Shown here: positions 1 through 6,077 of the stretch, one piece after another
Numbering within the stretch: the first letter of the stretch is position 1
Layout: every line of letters starts with the position of its first letter
Assembly (NCBI GenBank): GCA_946887385.1
Contig: CAMPKU010000242.1
Span: forward strand, 1 to 6,077
Reading direction: 5' to 3'
DNA: 6,077 nucleotides
Source: an uncultured Gammaproteobacteria bacterium
GTDB taxonomy: Bacteria; Pseudomonadota; Gammaproteobacteria; Rariloculales; Rariloculaceae
Made by a program: the position numbers and the translations under genes
Notes under the pieces: generated by a model
What the model was told of the DNA's origin: nothing
What the model saw: only the letters and a program-made list of their open reading frames with translations
Databases searched by the model: none

Positions 1-163
1 CGCCCCGGACACGCCCCTCTCATGCCAGGCGCCGCCGGGACGTTTGATTATTGTTGCCTTCGCTCGCTGCCGTGGGGTGGGGTGCGAGGGGAGTGTGACT
101 TCGGGCTTGGCGGGGACTTTGAGCGCGTGAGAGAGTGCCGCGTCGTCCGCTCTTGGTTGTGCG
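1..163. other. Upstream region without a recognisable gene
   Basis: No reading frame here looks like a real protein. The frame of the following gene is closed by TGA at 128-130, so that gene cannot extend further left than its ATG at 164. There is a short A+T-rich patch at 43-59. A weak promoter-like pair can be drawn: ATGCCA at 22-27 and GATTAT at 46-51, 18 nt apart, each matching 4 of 6 consensus bases. I would not rely on it. A run of G-tracts lies at 74-115 on the plus strand. No terminator-like hairpin with a T-tract is visible. Confidence 0.4.
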
Positions 164-1117
164 ATGCGGTTTTTTACGGGTGGTGTTCGCGCGTGCCTGC
201 GGATTGCGCTGCTCGCCGTTGTGGTGGCGGGGCCGGTGGCGAGCGCGCAGACGCTGTATCGGTATCGTGATGCGAACGGTGTGTGGGTCTACACGGATCG
301 GCAGCCGGGCGCAGAGCAGGCCTTCGAAGAGCAGCAGGTCGAACGCCGGTTCGAGAAGCCCGAGGTGAAGCTGCTGCAGCGCTCCGCGGCCGCGGGCGTT
401 GCGTTGATCGCGCAGAACACGTACTTCGCCCCAATCCATCTTGCGTTTCGGATCACGCCGATCGACAACGTGTCGGCGGGCACGCCGCGCAGCGGACTCA
501 CCGTGCTGCCGCCGCGCAGCGAAACGGAGCTCGTCATGGTGGGTAAGACCGTGGAGCAAGCGGAGCTGCGCTTCGATACCGAGCTCGAGTTTTTGCCCGG
601 CGCGCCCGATGCCGAGCACTCGCCCGAGCGGCCGTATCGCCTGCCCTATGCGCTGTCGAGCGCCGTGCGCGTGTCGCAGACGTATCCCAACACGCAAACG
701 CACGTCGACGATGCGAGCCGGCACGCGGTGGACTTCGTGATGCCCGTCGGCACGGACGTGTTCGCGGCGCGCGACGGCGTGGTCATCGAGGTGACGAGCG
801 ATTTCTACGAGAGCGGCACGAACTTGAATCTAGACGGGCCGCGCGCGAACATCGTGCGCGTGCTGCACGACGACGGCACGATGGCGCTCTACGTGCACTT
901 GAACTGGAACTCGATCCGCGTGGTGCCGGGGCAGTCGGTGCGCCGCGGCGAGTATCTCGCGGATTCGGGCAATACGGGGTTCAGCACGGGGCCGCACCTG
1001 CACTTCGTGGTGCAGCGGAACCGGGGCGGCTCGCTGGTCTCCGTGCCGGTAGAATTCGCGGGCCGTAGCGGCGCCCCCATCGCGCTCGTCACGGGCGAGA
1101 CTTACACGGCCTACTAA
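164..1117 (+). CDS. Exported DUF4124 / M23-family (LytM-type) metallopeptidase
   Basis: The gene encodes 317 residues, probably a periplasmic cell-wall-associated peptidase that cleaves peptidoglycan cross-bridges or acts as a regulator of such enzymes. Residues 1-28 form a signal peptide: a basic start, a hydrophobic core at about 14-23, and a cut after A-S-A at 26-28. Residues 30-48 (YRYRDANGVWVYTD) are a DUF4124 segment. Residues 50-165 are an unassigned beta-rich linker. Residues about 167-300 are the M23 domain, with D190 in AVDF, AARDG at 201-205, H245 in YVHL, SGNTG at 268-272 and H278-x-H280 in GPHLHF. By comparison with LytM, D190 and H280 would bind zinc, while H245 and H278 would be catalytic. 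The first zinc ligand is uncertain: the usual HxxxD is replaced by HxxD (H187), with another His at 180. ATG 164 is the only sensible start, since TGA closes the frame at 128; no clear Shine-Dalgarno precedes it. Its stop overlaps the convergent neighbour. Substrate and in vivo activity are not shown by the sequence. Confidence 0.9.
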   Translation: MRFFTGGVRACLRIALLAVVVAGPVASAQTLYRYRDANGVWVYTDRQPGAEQAFEEQQVERRFEKPEVKLLQRSAAAGVALIAQNTYFAPIHLAFRITPIDNVSAGTPRSGLTVLPPRSETELVMVGKTVEQAELRFDTELEFLPGAPDAEHSPERPYRLPYALSSAVRVSQTYPNTQTHVDDASRHAVDFVMPVGTDVFAARDGVVIEVTSDFYESGTNLNLDGPRANIVRVLHDDGTMALYVHLNWNSIRVVPGQSVRRGEYLADSGNTGFSTGPHLHFVVQRNRGGSLVSVPVEFAGRSGAPIALVTGETYTAY

Positions 1118-3138
1118 AGCGCCGTACCCTCCGCGAGCTCCACGGGCGCGCGGCACGTCATCCCTTCGCACACGTACGCCACGGCGCGCTCGCGCGGCGC
1201 GCGTTCGGCGAGCAGACCCACGAGCTTCGCGTCGTTCGGGATTGCGAAGTGCAGCCGGTGCGGCTCATGCGTTTGCGCGAGCTTGCGCTGCCAGGGCGCA
1301 AGCTCCGCCGGCGTGCCGCGCAGCACCACGAGCTTCGGCGGCGCGATGAGCTCGGCGAGCGCTCGCAGCAGCGTGGTGTGTGCCTCGGGATAACGGTCGA
1401 GAGCGTGCAGCGCCGCGCGCACGGTGCTTTCGGCGGCGGCGAGGAAGCGCTGCTCGCCGAGCAGATGGCCGAGCGCCGACAACGCCAACGCTGCCACGCC
1501 GTTGCCGGACGGCACGGCCTCGTCGAGCATCGGTTTCGGCTTGTGGATCAGGCGCTCGTGGTCATCGGCTGTGAAGAAAAAGCCGCCGAGCGGATCCGCG
1601 AAGTGCGTTAGCAGCACGTCGGCCAGCTCGCGCGCGAAGGCGAGGTCGCTGTCGCGCCAGCGGCATTGCAGCAGCTCGATCAAGCCCCACGCCAGGAACG
1701 CATAGTCGTCGAGATACGCCGCGAAGCGCGCGCGGCCGTCCTTGTAGGTGGCGTTGAGACGCCCGTTGCGCCACAGCTCCGCGCGGATGAAGTCCACGGC
1801 GCGCGTGGCGGACTCGGCGAGGTCGGGCCGGTCGAGCACGCGCGCGGCCCGCGCCATGCCGCCGATCATGAGCCCGTTCCACGACACGATCAGCTTCTCG
1901 TCGCGGCCGGGCCACACGCGCCGCTCGCGCGCCGCGAGCAGCTTCCGGCGCGCGGCTTCGAGCGTTGCCGCAGTGCGTGTGGGGTCGAGGCGCAGTGCTG
2001 CGGCGGCCGTGTCGGGCTCCTCGGCCAAGTAAAGGTGCCAGTGCTTCCCTTCGAAGTTGGCGGGGGCGGCCAGGCCGAAGACGCGTTGCGCGAGCTCGGC
2101 TTCGTCGCGCTCGAGCACGGCGCTGAATTCGGCCGGCGTCCAAAGATAAAACTTGCCTTCCTCGTGCTCGGAATCCGCGTCGAGCGTGGAGTAGTAGCCG
2201 CCGGCAGCGTCCTGCATGTCGCGCATCACCCAATCCGCCGTGGCGCCGGCCACGCTCGCATAGCGAGGCGTGCCCGTCGCGGCATAGGCGTCGGCGTAAA
2301 CGCCGAGCAGCTGCGCGTTGTCGTAGAGCATCTTCTCGAAGTGCGGGATCGACCACTCCCTGTCCACGCTGTAGCGGAAGAATCCGCCGCCCAGGTGGTC
2401 GTAGAGTCCCCGCTGCGCCATGCAGTCGAGCGTGTGCGTCACCATCCGCAGCGCTTGCCGGTCGGCGCGGTTGGCATGCGCATGCGCCAACAAGAATTCG
2501 ATGTTCGTGGGATGGGGGAACTTCGGCCCGCCGCCGAAGCCGCCGTGCTCCGGGTCGTAGCTTTGCTCGAGGCGCTCGCGGGCCTTTTCGAGCGGGGCCG
2601 GCGACAGCGCCGCGAACTCGTCGGCCGCTGCGGTGTCCGCGCTGCCGAGCGCTTCGACGAGGCTGGCGCCGCGCTGGAGAATCTCGTCGCCTTTCTCGCG
2701 ATAGTACTTGTCGATTGCGACGAGCACCTCGCGGAACGCCGGCATGCCGTACCGGCGCTCCTTCGGAAAATACGTGCCGGTGAAAATCGGAATCTGCTGG
2801 GGCGTGAGGAACACCGTGAGCGGCCAGCCGCCGGCCTGGCCCGACATGAGCTGATGGCTCGTCTGGTAGATCTTGTCGAGATCGGGCCGTTCCTCGCGGT
2901 CCACCTTGATGTTCACGTAGAGCTCGTTCATGAGGCGCGCCGTGTCCTCGTCCTCGAACGACTCGTGCGCCATCACGTGGCACCAGTGGCACGCCGAGTA
3001 TCCCACCGACAGCAGGATCGGCTTGCCGGACTTGCGCGCTTCCTCGAGCGACTCCTCGTTCCAGGCCTGCCAGTGAACGGGATTCTCGGCATGCTGCTTG
3101 AGGTAAGGGCTGGTCTCTTCACTCAGTCGATTGCGCAT
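1114..3138 (-). CDS. DUF255 / YyaL-family protein, thioredoxin-like domain plus alpha/alpha barrel
   Basis: The gene encodes 674 residues of the family that includes bacterial YyaL and animal SPATA20/SSP411. Its biochemical role is not established. From the ATG, residues about 1-160 are the thioredoxin-like DUF255 domain: ETSPYL at 8-13, the C50-H-W-C53 redox motif, VDREERPD at 79-86, and GGWPLT with the likely cis-proline P106. The rest resembles the six-hairpin glycosidase / N-acylglucosamine 2-epimerase fold. Family landmarks appear in order: GGGFFRYSVD, PHFEKMLYDNAQL, DADSEHEEGKFYLW, DEKLIVSWNGLMIGG, and a C-terminal YVCEGMTC. Full length, no frameshift. No signal peptide, so probably cytoplasmic. 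I chose ATG 3138 because relatives begin just before NRLxxETSPYL. A GTG at 3153 would add five residues (674 to 679). Shine-Dalgarno signals are poor: AGGTG lies 12 nt before the ATG. The gene is divergent from lgt and convergent with the M23 gene. Confidence 0.93.
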   Translation of the reverse strand: MRNRLSEETSPYLKQHAENPVHWQAWNEESLEEARKSGKPILLSVGYSACHWCHVMAHESFEDEDTARLMNELYVNIKVDREERPDLDKIYQTSHQLMSGQAGGWPLTVFLTPQQIPIFTGTYFPKERRYGMPAFREVLVAIDKYYREKGDEILQRGASLVEALGSADTAAADEFAALSPAPLEKARERLEQSYDPEHGGFGGGPKFPHPTNIEFLLAHAHANRADRQALRMVTHTLDCMAQRGLYDHLGGGFFRYSVDREWSIPHFEKMLYDNAQLLGVYADAYAATGTPRYASVAGATADWVMRDMQDAAGGYYSTLDADSEHEEGKFYLWTPAEFSAVLERDEAELAQRVFGLAAPANFEGKHWHLYLAEEPDTAAAALRLDPTRTAATLEAARRKLLAARERRVWPGRDEKLIVSWNGLMIGGMARAARVLDRPDLAESATRAVDFIRAELWRNGRLNATYKDGRARFAAYLDDYAFLAWGLIELLQCRWRDSDLAFARELADVLLTHFADPLGGFFFTADDHERLIHKPKPMLDEAVPSGNGVAALALSALGHLLGEQRFLAAAESTVRAALHALDRYPEAHTTLLRALAELIAPPKLVVLRGTPAELAPWQRKLAQTHEPHRLHFAIPNDAKLVGLLAERAPRERAVAYVCEGMTCRAPVELAEGTAL

Positions 3139-3179
3139 GGGTTCACTATGCACCTGCGAGCCGCGGAGCGCATCGCGCT

Positions 3180-3207
3180 TTGGCCGTGTGGGGCGCGCGG
3201 CTACACT
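3180..3207 (+). promoter_or_regulatory. Putative sigma-70-type promoter for the lgt-thyA cluster
   Basis: TTGGCC (3180-3185) and TACACT (3202-3207) are separated by 16 nt. Each matches 4 of 6 bases of the TTGACA / TATAAT consensus. The expected transcription start, about 3213-3215, would give a leader of about 26 nt before the CTG start of lgt, long enough for its Shine-Dalgarno. This is a pattern match only; the spacing and the position in a divergent gap support it. Confidence 0.5.
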
Positions 3208-3212
3208 AGCCG
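3198..3212. promoter_or_regulatory. Short inverted repeat over the lgt -10 element
   Basis: CGGCTA and TAGCCG form a perfect 6-bp dyad around a 3-nt centre (CAC). It coincides with the proposed -10 hexamer, so it could be an operator for a repressor or simply chance in a short G+C-rich gap. No known regulator site is recognised. Confidence 0.25.
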
Positions 3213-3228
3213 GCGTCGTAGATCGGTG

Positions 3229-3237
3229 GGTGGTGAT
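3229..3237 (+). promoter_or_regulatory. Extended Shine-Dalgarno that decides the lgt start
   Basis: GGTGGTGAT matches GGAGGTGAT, the complement of the 16S rRNA 3' end, at 8 of 9 positions. The GGTGG core ends 6 nt before the CTG at 3240, which is optimal spacing. No comparable site precedes the alternative TTG at 3288 (upstream bases ATCGATCGGGCCG). This is the main evidence for initiation at CTG. Confidence 0.65.
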
Positions 3238-3239
3238 TT

Positions 3240-4043
3240 CTGTTTACATACCCGGGTTTCGACCCCGTAGCGATATCGATCGGGCCGTTGTTCGGCTATG
3301 GGCCTCTCGAGGTGCGCTGGTACGGGCTCATGTACCTCATCGGCTTCGGGGCCGGCTGGCTCGGCGCGCGCTGGCGTGCGAAGCAACCGGGTAGCCGCAT
3401 TCGGCCCGAGCACGTCGACGACATCGTATTTTATGTGGCGCTCGGCGCGATCGCCGGCGGGCGAATCGGCTACATGCTGATCTACGGGCTGAGCGAGGTG
3501 CTGGCCGACCCTCTCAGCATCCTCAAAGTGTGGCAGGGCGGCATGTCGTTTCACGGCGGGTTCATCGGCGTGCTCACCGCCATGTGGCTCTACGGGCGCC
3601 ACATCAAGCAGCCGTTCTTCGTGCTCATGGACTTCGTGGCGCCGTGGACGGCGTTCGGGCTGTTCGCGGGGCGCATCGGCAACTTCATCAACGGTGAGCT
3701 ATGGGGCAAAGTCACGAGCCCCGACGCGCCCTGGGCTGTGATCGTCGACGGCCAGGCGCGCCACCCGAGCCAGCTCTACGAGGCGTTCCTCGAAGGCGTG
3801 GTGTTGTTCCTCGTCCTGTGGCTCTACAGCCGCAAGCCGCGTCCCGTGATGGCGACGTCGGCGCTGTTCCTCATCGTCTATGGCGCGGGGCGGTTCATCG
3901 TGGAATTCGTGCGCGTGCCCGATCAGCAGATCGGTTATCTCGCGCTCGGCTGGGTGACGATGGGGCAGGTGCTCTCCGCGCCGATGATCATTGCCGGTGT
4001 ACTCTTGCTGGTGCTCGCGTACCGGCGCGAGAGCAAGGCATAA
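3240..4043 (+). CDS. lgt: Prolipoprotein diacylglyceryl transferase
   Basis: Lgt is an inner-membrane enzyme that moves the diacylglyceryl group of phosphatidylglycerol to the lipobox cysteine of prolipoproteins, the first step of lipoprotein maturation. From CTG the product is 267 residues (E. coli: 291, from memory). Recognised landmarks: WYG with Y28, GGMSFHGG with H105, [13 protein letters not shown] with R145, N148 and E153, RHPSQLYE, and RFIVEF with R218 and E222. These correspond to E. coli Y26, H103, R143, N146, E151, R239 and E243. Several hydrophobic segments fit the usual seven-helix topology. The loop before RHPSQLYE is about 23 residues shorter than in E. coli. The start is unusual. 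The conserved [15 protein letters not shown] lies upstream of the first ordinary start (TTG 3288), the frame is closed by TGA at 3234-3236, and CTG 3240 is the only near-cognate codon that keeps the whole motif. Choosing TTG would remove 16 residues. thyA follows after 1 nt. Confidence 0.95.
   Translation: MFTYPGFDPVAISIGPLFGYGPLEVRWYGLMYLIGFGAGWLGARWRAKQPGSRIRPEHVDDIVFYVALGAIAGGRIGYMLIYGLSEVLADPLSILKVWQGGMSFHGGFIGVLTAMWLYGRHIKQPFFVLMDFVAPWTAFGLFAGRIGNFINGELWGKVTSPDAPWAVIVDGQARHPSQLYEAFLEGVVLFLVLWLYSRKPRPVMATSALFLIVYGAGRFIVEFVRVPDQQIGYLALGWVTMGQVLSAPMIIAGVLLLVLAYRRESKA
4035..4038 (+). promoter_or_regulatory. Shine-Dalgarno of thyA inside the lgt 3' end
   Basis: AAGG sits 6 nt before the ATG at 4045, within the last codons of lgt. 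It supports ATG 4045 over the in-frame upstream ATG-like starts inside lgt. Confidence 0.5.
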
Positions 4044-4044
4044 G

Positions 4045-4839
4045 ATGCGGCAGTACCTCGAGCTCTTGCGGGCCATCAAAGAGCGCGGCGTGCGCAAAGG
4101 CGACCGCACGGGCACGGGCACGCTTTCGTTGTTCGGTTACCAGATGCGTTTCGATCTCGACGCGGGCTTTCCCGCGCTCACCACGAAGAAGCTGCATTTG
4201 CGCTCGATCATCCACGAGCTGCTCTGGTTCTTGCAGGGCGACACGAACATCAAGTATCTGCGCGACAACGAGGTCACGATTTGGGACGAGTGGGCCGACG
4301 AGAACGGCGAGCTCGGCCCCGTGTACGGCGCGCAGTGGCGCAGGTGGCGCGCGGCCGACGGCCGGCAGATCGATCAGATCCAACGCGCGCTCGACACCAT
4401 CCGCACCGACCCGAATTCGCGGCGCATCATCGTGAATGCGTGGAACGTGGGCGAGCTCGAAGAGATGGCGCTCGCGCCGTGTCATGCGCTGTTCCAATTC
4501 CACGTGGCGCAGGGCCGGCTCTCGTGCCAGCTCTATCAGCGCAGCGCAGACGTGTTTCTCGGTGTGCCGTTCAACATCGCATCGTACGCGCTGTTGATCC
4601 ACATGATGGCGCAGCAAACCAACCTCCTGCCCGGCGAGCTGGTATGGACAGGGGGCGATTGCCACCTGTATCTGAACCATCTACAGCAGGCCGACCTTCA
4701 GCTCACGCGCGAGCCGCTGCCGCTGCCGCGGCTCGTCATCAAGCGCAAGCCGGCGAGCTTGTTCGACTATCGCTTCGAAGACTTCGAGCTGCGCGACTAC
4801 GAGGCGCACGGCTCGATCAAAGCGCCGATCGCCGTGTGA
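4045..4839 (+). CDS. thyA: Thymidylate synthase
   Basis: ThyA methylates dUMP to dTMP with 5,10-methylenetetrahydrofolate, releasing dihydrofolate; it is a cytoplasmic homodimer. The 264-residue product has the same length as E. coli ThyA and aligns without gaps to the sequence I remember. Seen directly: DRTGTGTLS with R21, [28 protein letters not shown], the active-site C146 in [18 protein letters not shown] with R166 and D169, PFNIASYA with N177, [10 protein letters not shown] with H207 and Y209, and the terminal IKAPIAV. Two small departures from E. coli are A168 (Cys there) and C206 (Thr there); neither is a catalytic residue. ATG 4045 is chosen because it gives the family N-terminus (MRQYLELL) and has AAGG 6 nt upstream; longer starts would overlap lgt. 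It lies 1 nt after lgt and overlaps the next gene by 4 nt, so the three are probably co-transcribed. folA, a common partner, is not seen downstream. Confidence 0.98.
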   Translation: MRQYLELLRAIKERGVRKGDRTGTGTLSLFGYQMRFDLDAGFPALTTKKLHLRSIIHELLWFLQGDTNIKYLRDNEVTIWDEWADENGELGPVYGAQWRRWRAADGRQIDQIQRALDTIRTDPNSRRIIVNAWNVGELEEMALAPCHALFQFHVAQGRLSCQLYQRSADVFLGVPFNIASYALLIHMMAQQTNLLPGELVWTGGDCHLYLNHLQQADLQLTREPLPLPRLVIKRKPASLFDYRFEDFELRDYEAHGSIKAPIAV

Positions 4840-5975
4840 GCGCGCGCCACTTCCTTAGCGGCGCGCGACGGCTGTGCCGCCGAGCGCTCTTGGCGTGCGC
4901 AGGCGCCTGGCTTACGGCGGCTGCGACCGCCGCAGCCGCCGAGCCGAGCACGCGGCAAGTGCCGCTGCCGCCGGGCCTCGCCAGCGTCTGGCGCGTCGAC
5001 GGCCGCATGCTCGATTCGCGAGCGGCCGCGTGGTCGACGGTGGCGTTCTCGACCGACGGCAAGCTCGTCGGCGTCAGCGACGACCGCGGCACGCGCGTCT
5101 ATCGTGCCGGCGACGGCGGGCTGGTGCGCTCGTTTCCCGCGCCGTTCTCGATGGGGCAGTTCACGTTTTCGGTCGCGATCTCGTCCGCAGGGCACGTGGC
5201 GGTCGGGCGCGTCGGCGGCATCGAGGTTCACGCGCTCGAAGAGCTCGGCGAGCCGCTGAAGTTTCAGTGCGGCGGCGTGTGCGGCCCCGTATCGGCGATC
5301 GCGTTCTCGCCGGACGGCGCGTGGCTCGCATACCAGTCTGTCGGCGGCTCGCTCGACTCCGCGCGCGGGCTCGTCAACGTGGTGGACGTGCGAGCGCGCG
5401 CTCGCGTGGTACAGCTCGAGGCGTCTGCCACGCGCGCCGGCGTGATGTTCGCGCCCGACGGCCGCACGCTGGTCGCCGCCAATACCACCCGCGTCGATGA
5501 CACAGGAACGTTCGGCGTAGTGCGGTTCAGCCGCGACGCCGAGTGGCAGCGCGCGCGCGGCGACGTGCCGGGCGCACAGGTGCCGCGCGGTTCCGTAGGG
5601 CCGTACGCGTTCACCGAGCGCGCGGCCGCGTATGCCCGCGACGGCTCCGTGGAGCTGCGCGACCTGGCGACGGGCGCGCTGCTTTGGGCGCAGCCGTTCG
5701 TGCCGCCGGGGCTCGACTCGACGGCTGACGTTGCGATGAAACTGGACCTCGTCGCACTCTCGCCGCGCGGCGAGCTGGTGCTCGACTTCGAGTCGCCCGT
5801 GAGCGGCGATGCGCCGGGAGCGCTCGTGCTGCGCCGCCTTCAGGACGGCAGCGTCATCGCGATGTACGACGTGGTCGGCGTCAGCGCGCTTGCGTTCGCG
5901 CCGGACGGAGAGACCTTCGCCTACAGCACGGGTGCGGGGCGGACGTACACCGTGGTAGCGCAGGTGCCGCGGTGA
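4836..5975 (+). CDS. Exported WD40-like beta-propeller protein, function unknown
   Basis: The product is 379 residues. Residues 1-35 look like a Sec signal peptide: arginine-rich start, hydrophobic stretch about 17-34, cut near A-A-A before E36-P37. The mature part contains seven WD40-like repeats, roughly at 66-100, 108-142, 151-195, 200-240, 255-286, 303-345 and 349-377. The clearest have F-S/A-P/T-D-G turns (FSTDG at 71-75, FSPDG at 157-161, FAPDG at 205-209 and 354-358). Seven units fit a complete closed propeller, so a periplasmic binding or scaffold role is plausible; no catalytic motif is seen. The mature chain has only two cysteines, C145 and C149, which could form a disulphide. GTG 4836 is chosen because it overlaps the thyA stop (GTGA), gives the signal peptide, and leaves thyA intact; the frame stays open upstream only as a shadow of thyA. 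No strong Shine-Dalgarno is present, which suggests coupling to thyA translation. I do not recognise the specific family. Confidence 0.82.
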   Translation: MSARHFLSGARRLCRRALLACAGAWLTAAATAAAAEPSTRQVPLPPGLASVWRVDGRMLDSRAAAWSTVAFSTDGKLVGVSDDRGTRVYRAGDGGLVRSFPAPFSMGQFTFSVAISSAGHVAVGRVGGIEVHALEELGEPLKFQCGGVCGPVSAIAFSPDGAWLAYQSVGGSLDSARGLVNVVDVRARARVVQLEASATRAGVMFAPDGRTLVAANTTRVDDTGTFGVVRFSRDAEWQRARGDVPGAQVPRGSVGPYAFTERAAAYARDGSVELRDLATGALLWAQPFVPPGLDSTADVAMKLDLVALSPRGELVLDFESPVSGDAPGALVLRRLQDGSVIAMYDVVGVSALAFAPDGETFAYSTGAGRTYTVVAQVPR

Positions 5976-6011
5976 GAGAATCGGGCGCTGTGCCGCGCGG
6001 AGCGTTGGCGC

Positions 6012-6017
6012 TAGAGT
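6012..6017 (+). promoter_or_regulatory. Possible -10 element before the last gene
   Basis: TAGAGT matches 4 of 6 bases of TATAAT and lies 21 nt before the ATG at 6039. No good -35 hexamer is found 16-18 nt upstream. It may let the last gene be transcribed apart from the lgt cluster, but read-through is equally possible, since no terminator is visible at 5976-6038. Confidence 0.22.
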
Positions 6018-6029
6018 AGGCCCGTTACC

Positions 6030-6034
6030 GGAGG
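6030..6034 (+). promoter_or_regulatory. Shine-Dalgarno of the edge-truncated gene
   Basis: GGAGG lies 4 nt before the ATG at 6039. This strong match makes the short open frame at the window edge credible as a gene start. Confidence 0.6.
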
Positions 6035-6038
6035 ACTC

Positions 6039-6077
6039 ATGAAGCGTCAGGAGCCAACGACTCAAGAGCGAATTGCG
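6039..6077 (+). CDS. Start of an unidentified gene, cut by the window edge
   Basis: Only 13 codons are visible (MKRQEPTTQERIA), open to the last base. The polar, charged start gives no sign of a signal peptide, and the segment is too short to assign to a family. It begins 63 nt after the propeller gene, on the same strand, behind a good Shine-Dalgarno, so it may be the next gene of the cluster or an independent one. Confidence 0.5.
   Translation, partial: MKRQEPTTQERIA

Noticed and set aside
1562..2992. 476-codon minus-strand frame overlapping the DUF255 gene in another frame
   Set aside because: Arginine- and alanine-rich shadow translation; the neighbouring frame carries the recognisable protein.
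1666..3270. Long plus-strand open frame (534 codons) antisense to the DUF255 gene
   Set aside because: The opposite strand encodes a clear full-length family member with all its motifs. The plus-strand translation is Arg/Ala/Val-rich without domain character, as expected of shadow frames in G+C-rich DNA.
3233..3394. GTG at 3233 as the lgt start
   Set aside because: It reads in a different frame from lgt; the resulting peptide lacks Lgt character.
4281..4835. Upstream extension of the propeller gene frame through thyA
   Set aside because: This part is an out-of-frame, arginine-rich reading of thyA. The signal peptide begins right after GTG 4836.
4875..4905. Possible lipobox (LLAC) in the propeller protein, tempting because lgt is in the same cluster
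   Set aside because: Only about four hydrophobic residues separate the arginines from C21, Leu at -2 is unusual, and a long hydrophobic stretch with an AAA cut site follows. A Sec signal peptidase I substrate is more likely.
5976..6038. Rho-independent terminator after the propeller gene
   Set aside because: G+C-rich self-complementary bits exist, but there is no convincing stem followed by a T-tract.
4797..6065. 422-codon minus-strand frame opposite the propeller gene
   Set aside because: The translation is low-complexity Arg/Ala/His-rich. The plus strand shows a signal peptide and seven WD40-like repeats, plus stop-start overlap with thyA.
1..6077. CRISPR array, tRNA/rRNA, insertion sequence, phage or defence genes
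   Set aside because: No regularly spaced repeats, no RNA gene features, and no transposase, integrase or toxin-like frames; composition looks uniform across the window.

Overview
The window is G+C-rich, roughly two thirds by eye, and carries ordinary chromosomal genes of a proteobacterium. The best guess is a high-GC gammaproteobacterium. Three things point that way: lgt followed directly by thyA, as in Escherichia coli; a ThyA of exactly the E. coli length (264 residues) that aligns without gaps to the E. coli enzyme as I recall it; and a DUF4124-M23 exported peptidase of the kind common in Xanthomonas-like and Steroidobacter-like lineages. The genus cannot be fixed from this sequence alone.

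Layout. Positions 1-163 hold no recognisable gene. A plus-strand gene (164-1117) encodes an exported DUF4124/M23-type metallopeptidase. It meets, tail to tail with a 4-nt overlap, a minus-strand gene (1114-3138) for a DUF255/YyaL-family protein with a thioredoxin-like domain. A divergent intergenic region of about 100 nt (3139-3239) holds a plausible sigma-70-type promoter firing rightward. It drives a tight cluster: lgt (3240-4043), thyA (4045-4839, 1 nt after lgt) and an exported seven-repeat WD40-like beta-propeller protein (4836-5975, overlapping thyA by 4 nt at GTGA). A further gene with a good Shine-Dalgarno begins at 6039 and runs off the right edge after 13 codons.

How the genes fit together. 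Lgt attaches the diacylglyceryl group to prolipoproteins at the inner membrane. ThyA makes dTMP in the cytoplasm. They share a transcript by conserved gene order rather than by a common pathway. The propeller protein is probably translated by coupling to thyA and exported to the periplasm; its function is unknown. No folA follows thyA inside the window.

Points most worth a second look. Lgt seems to start at a rare CTG codon at 3240: its conserved N-terminus extends 16 codons upstream of the first conventional start (TTG 3288), and a near-perfect anti-SD match lies 6 nt before CTG. The M23 domain has an atypical spacing of its first zinc-ligand motif. The propeller protein has no assigned role. 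I see no CRISPR array, RNA gene, insertion sequence, phage gene or defence system, and nothing that amounts to a clearly new multi-gene system.
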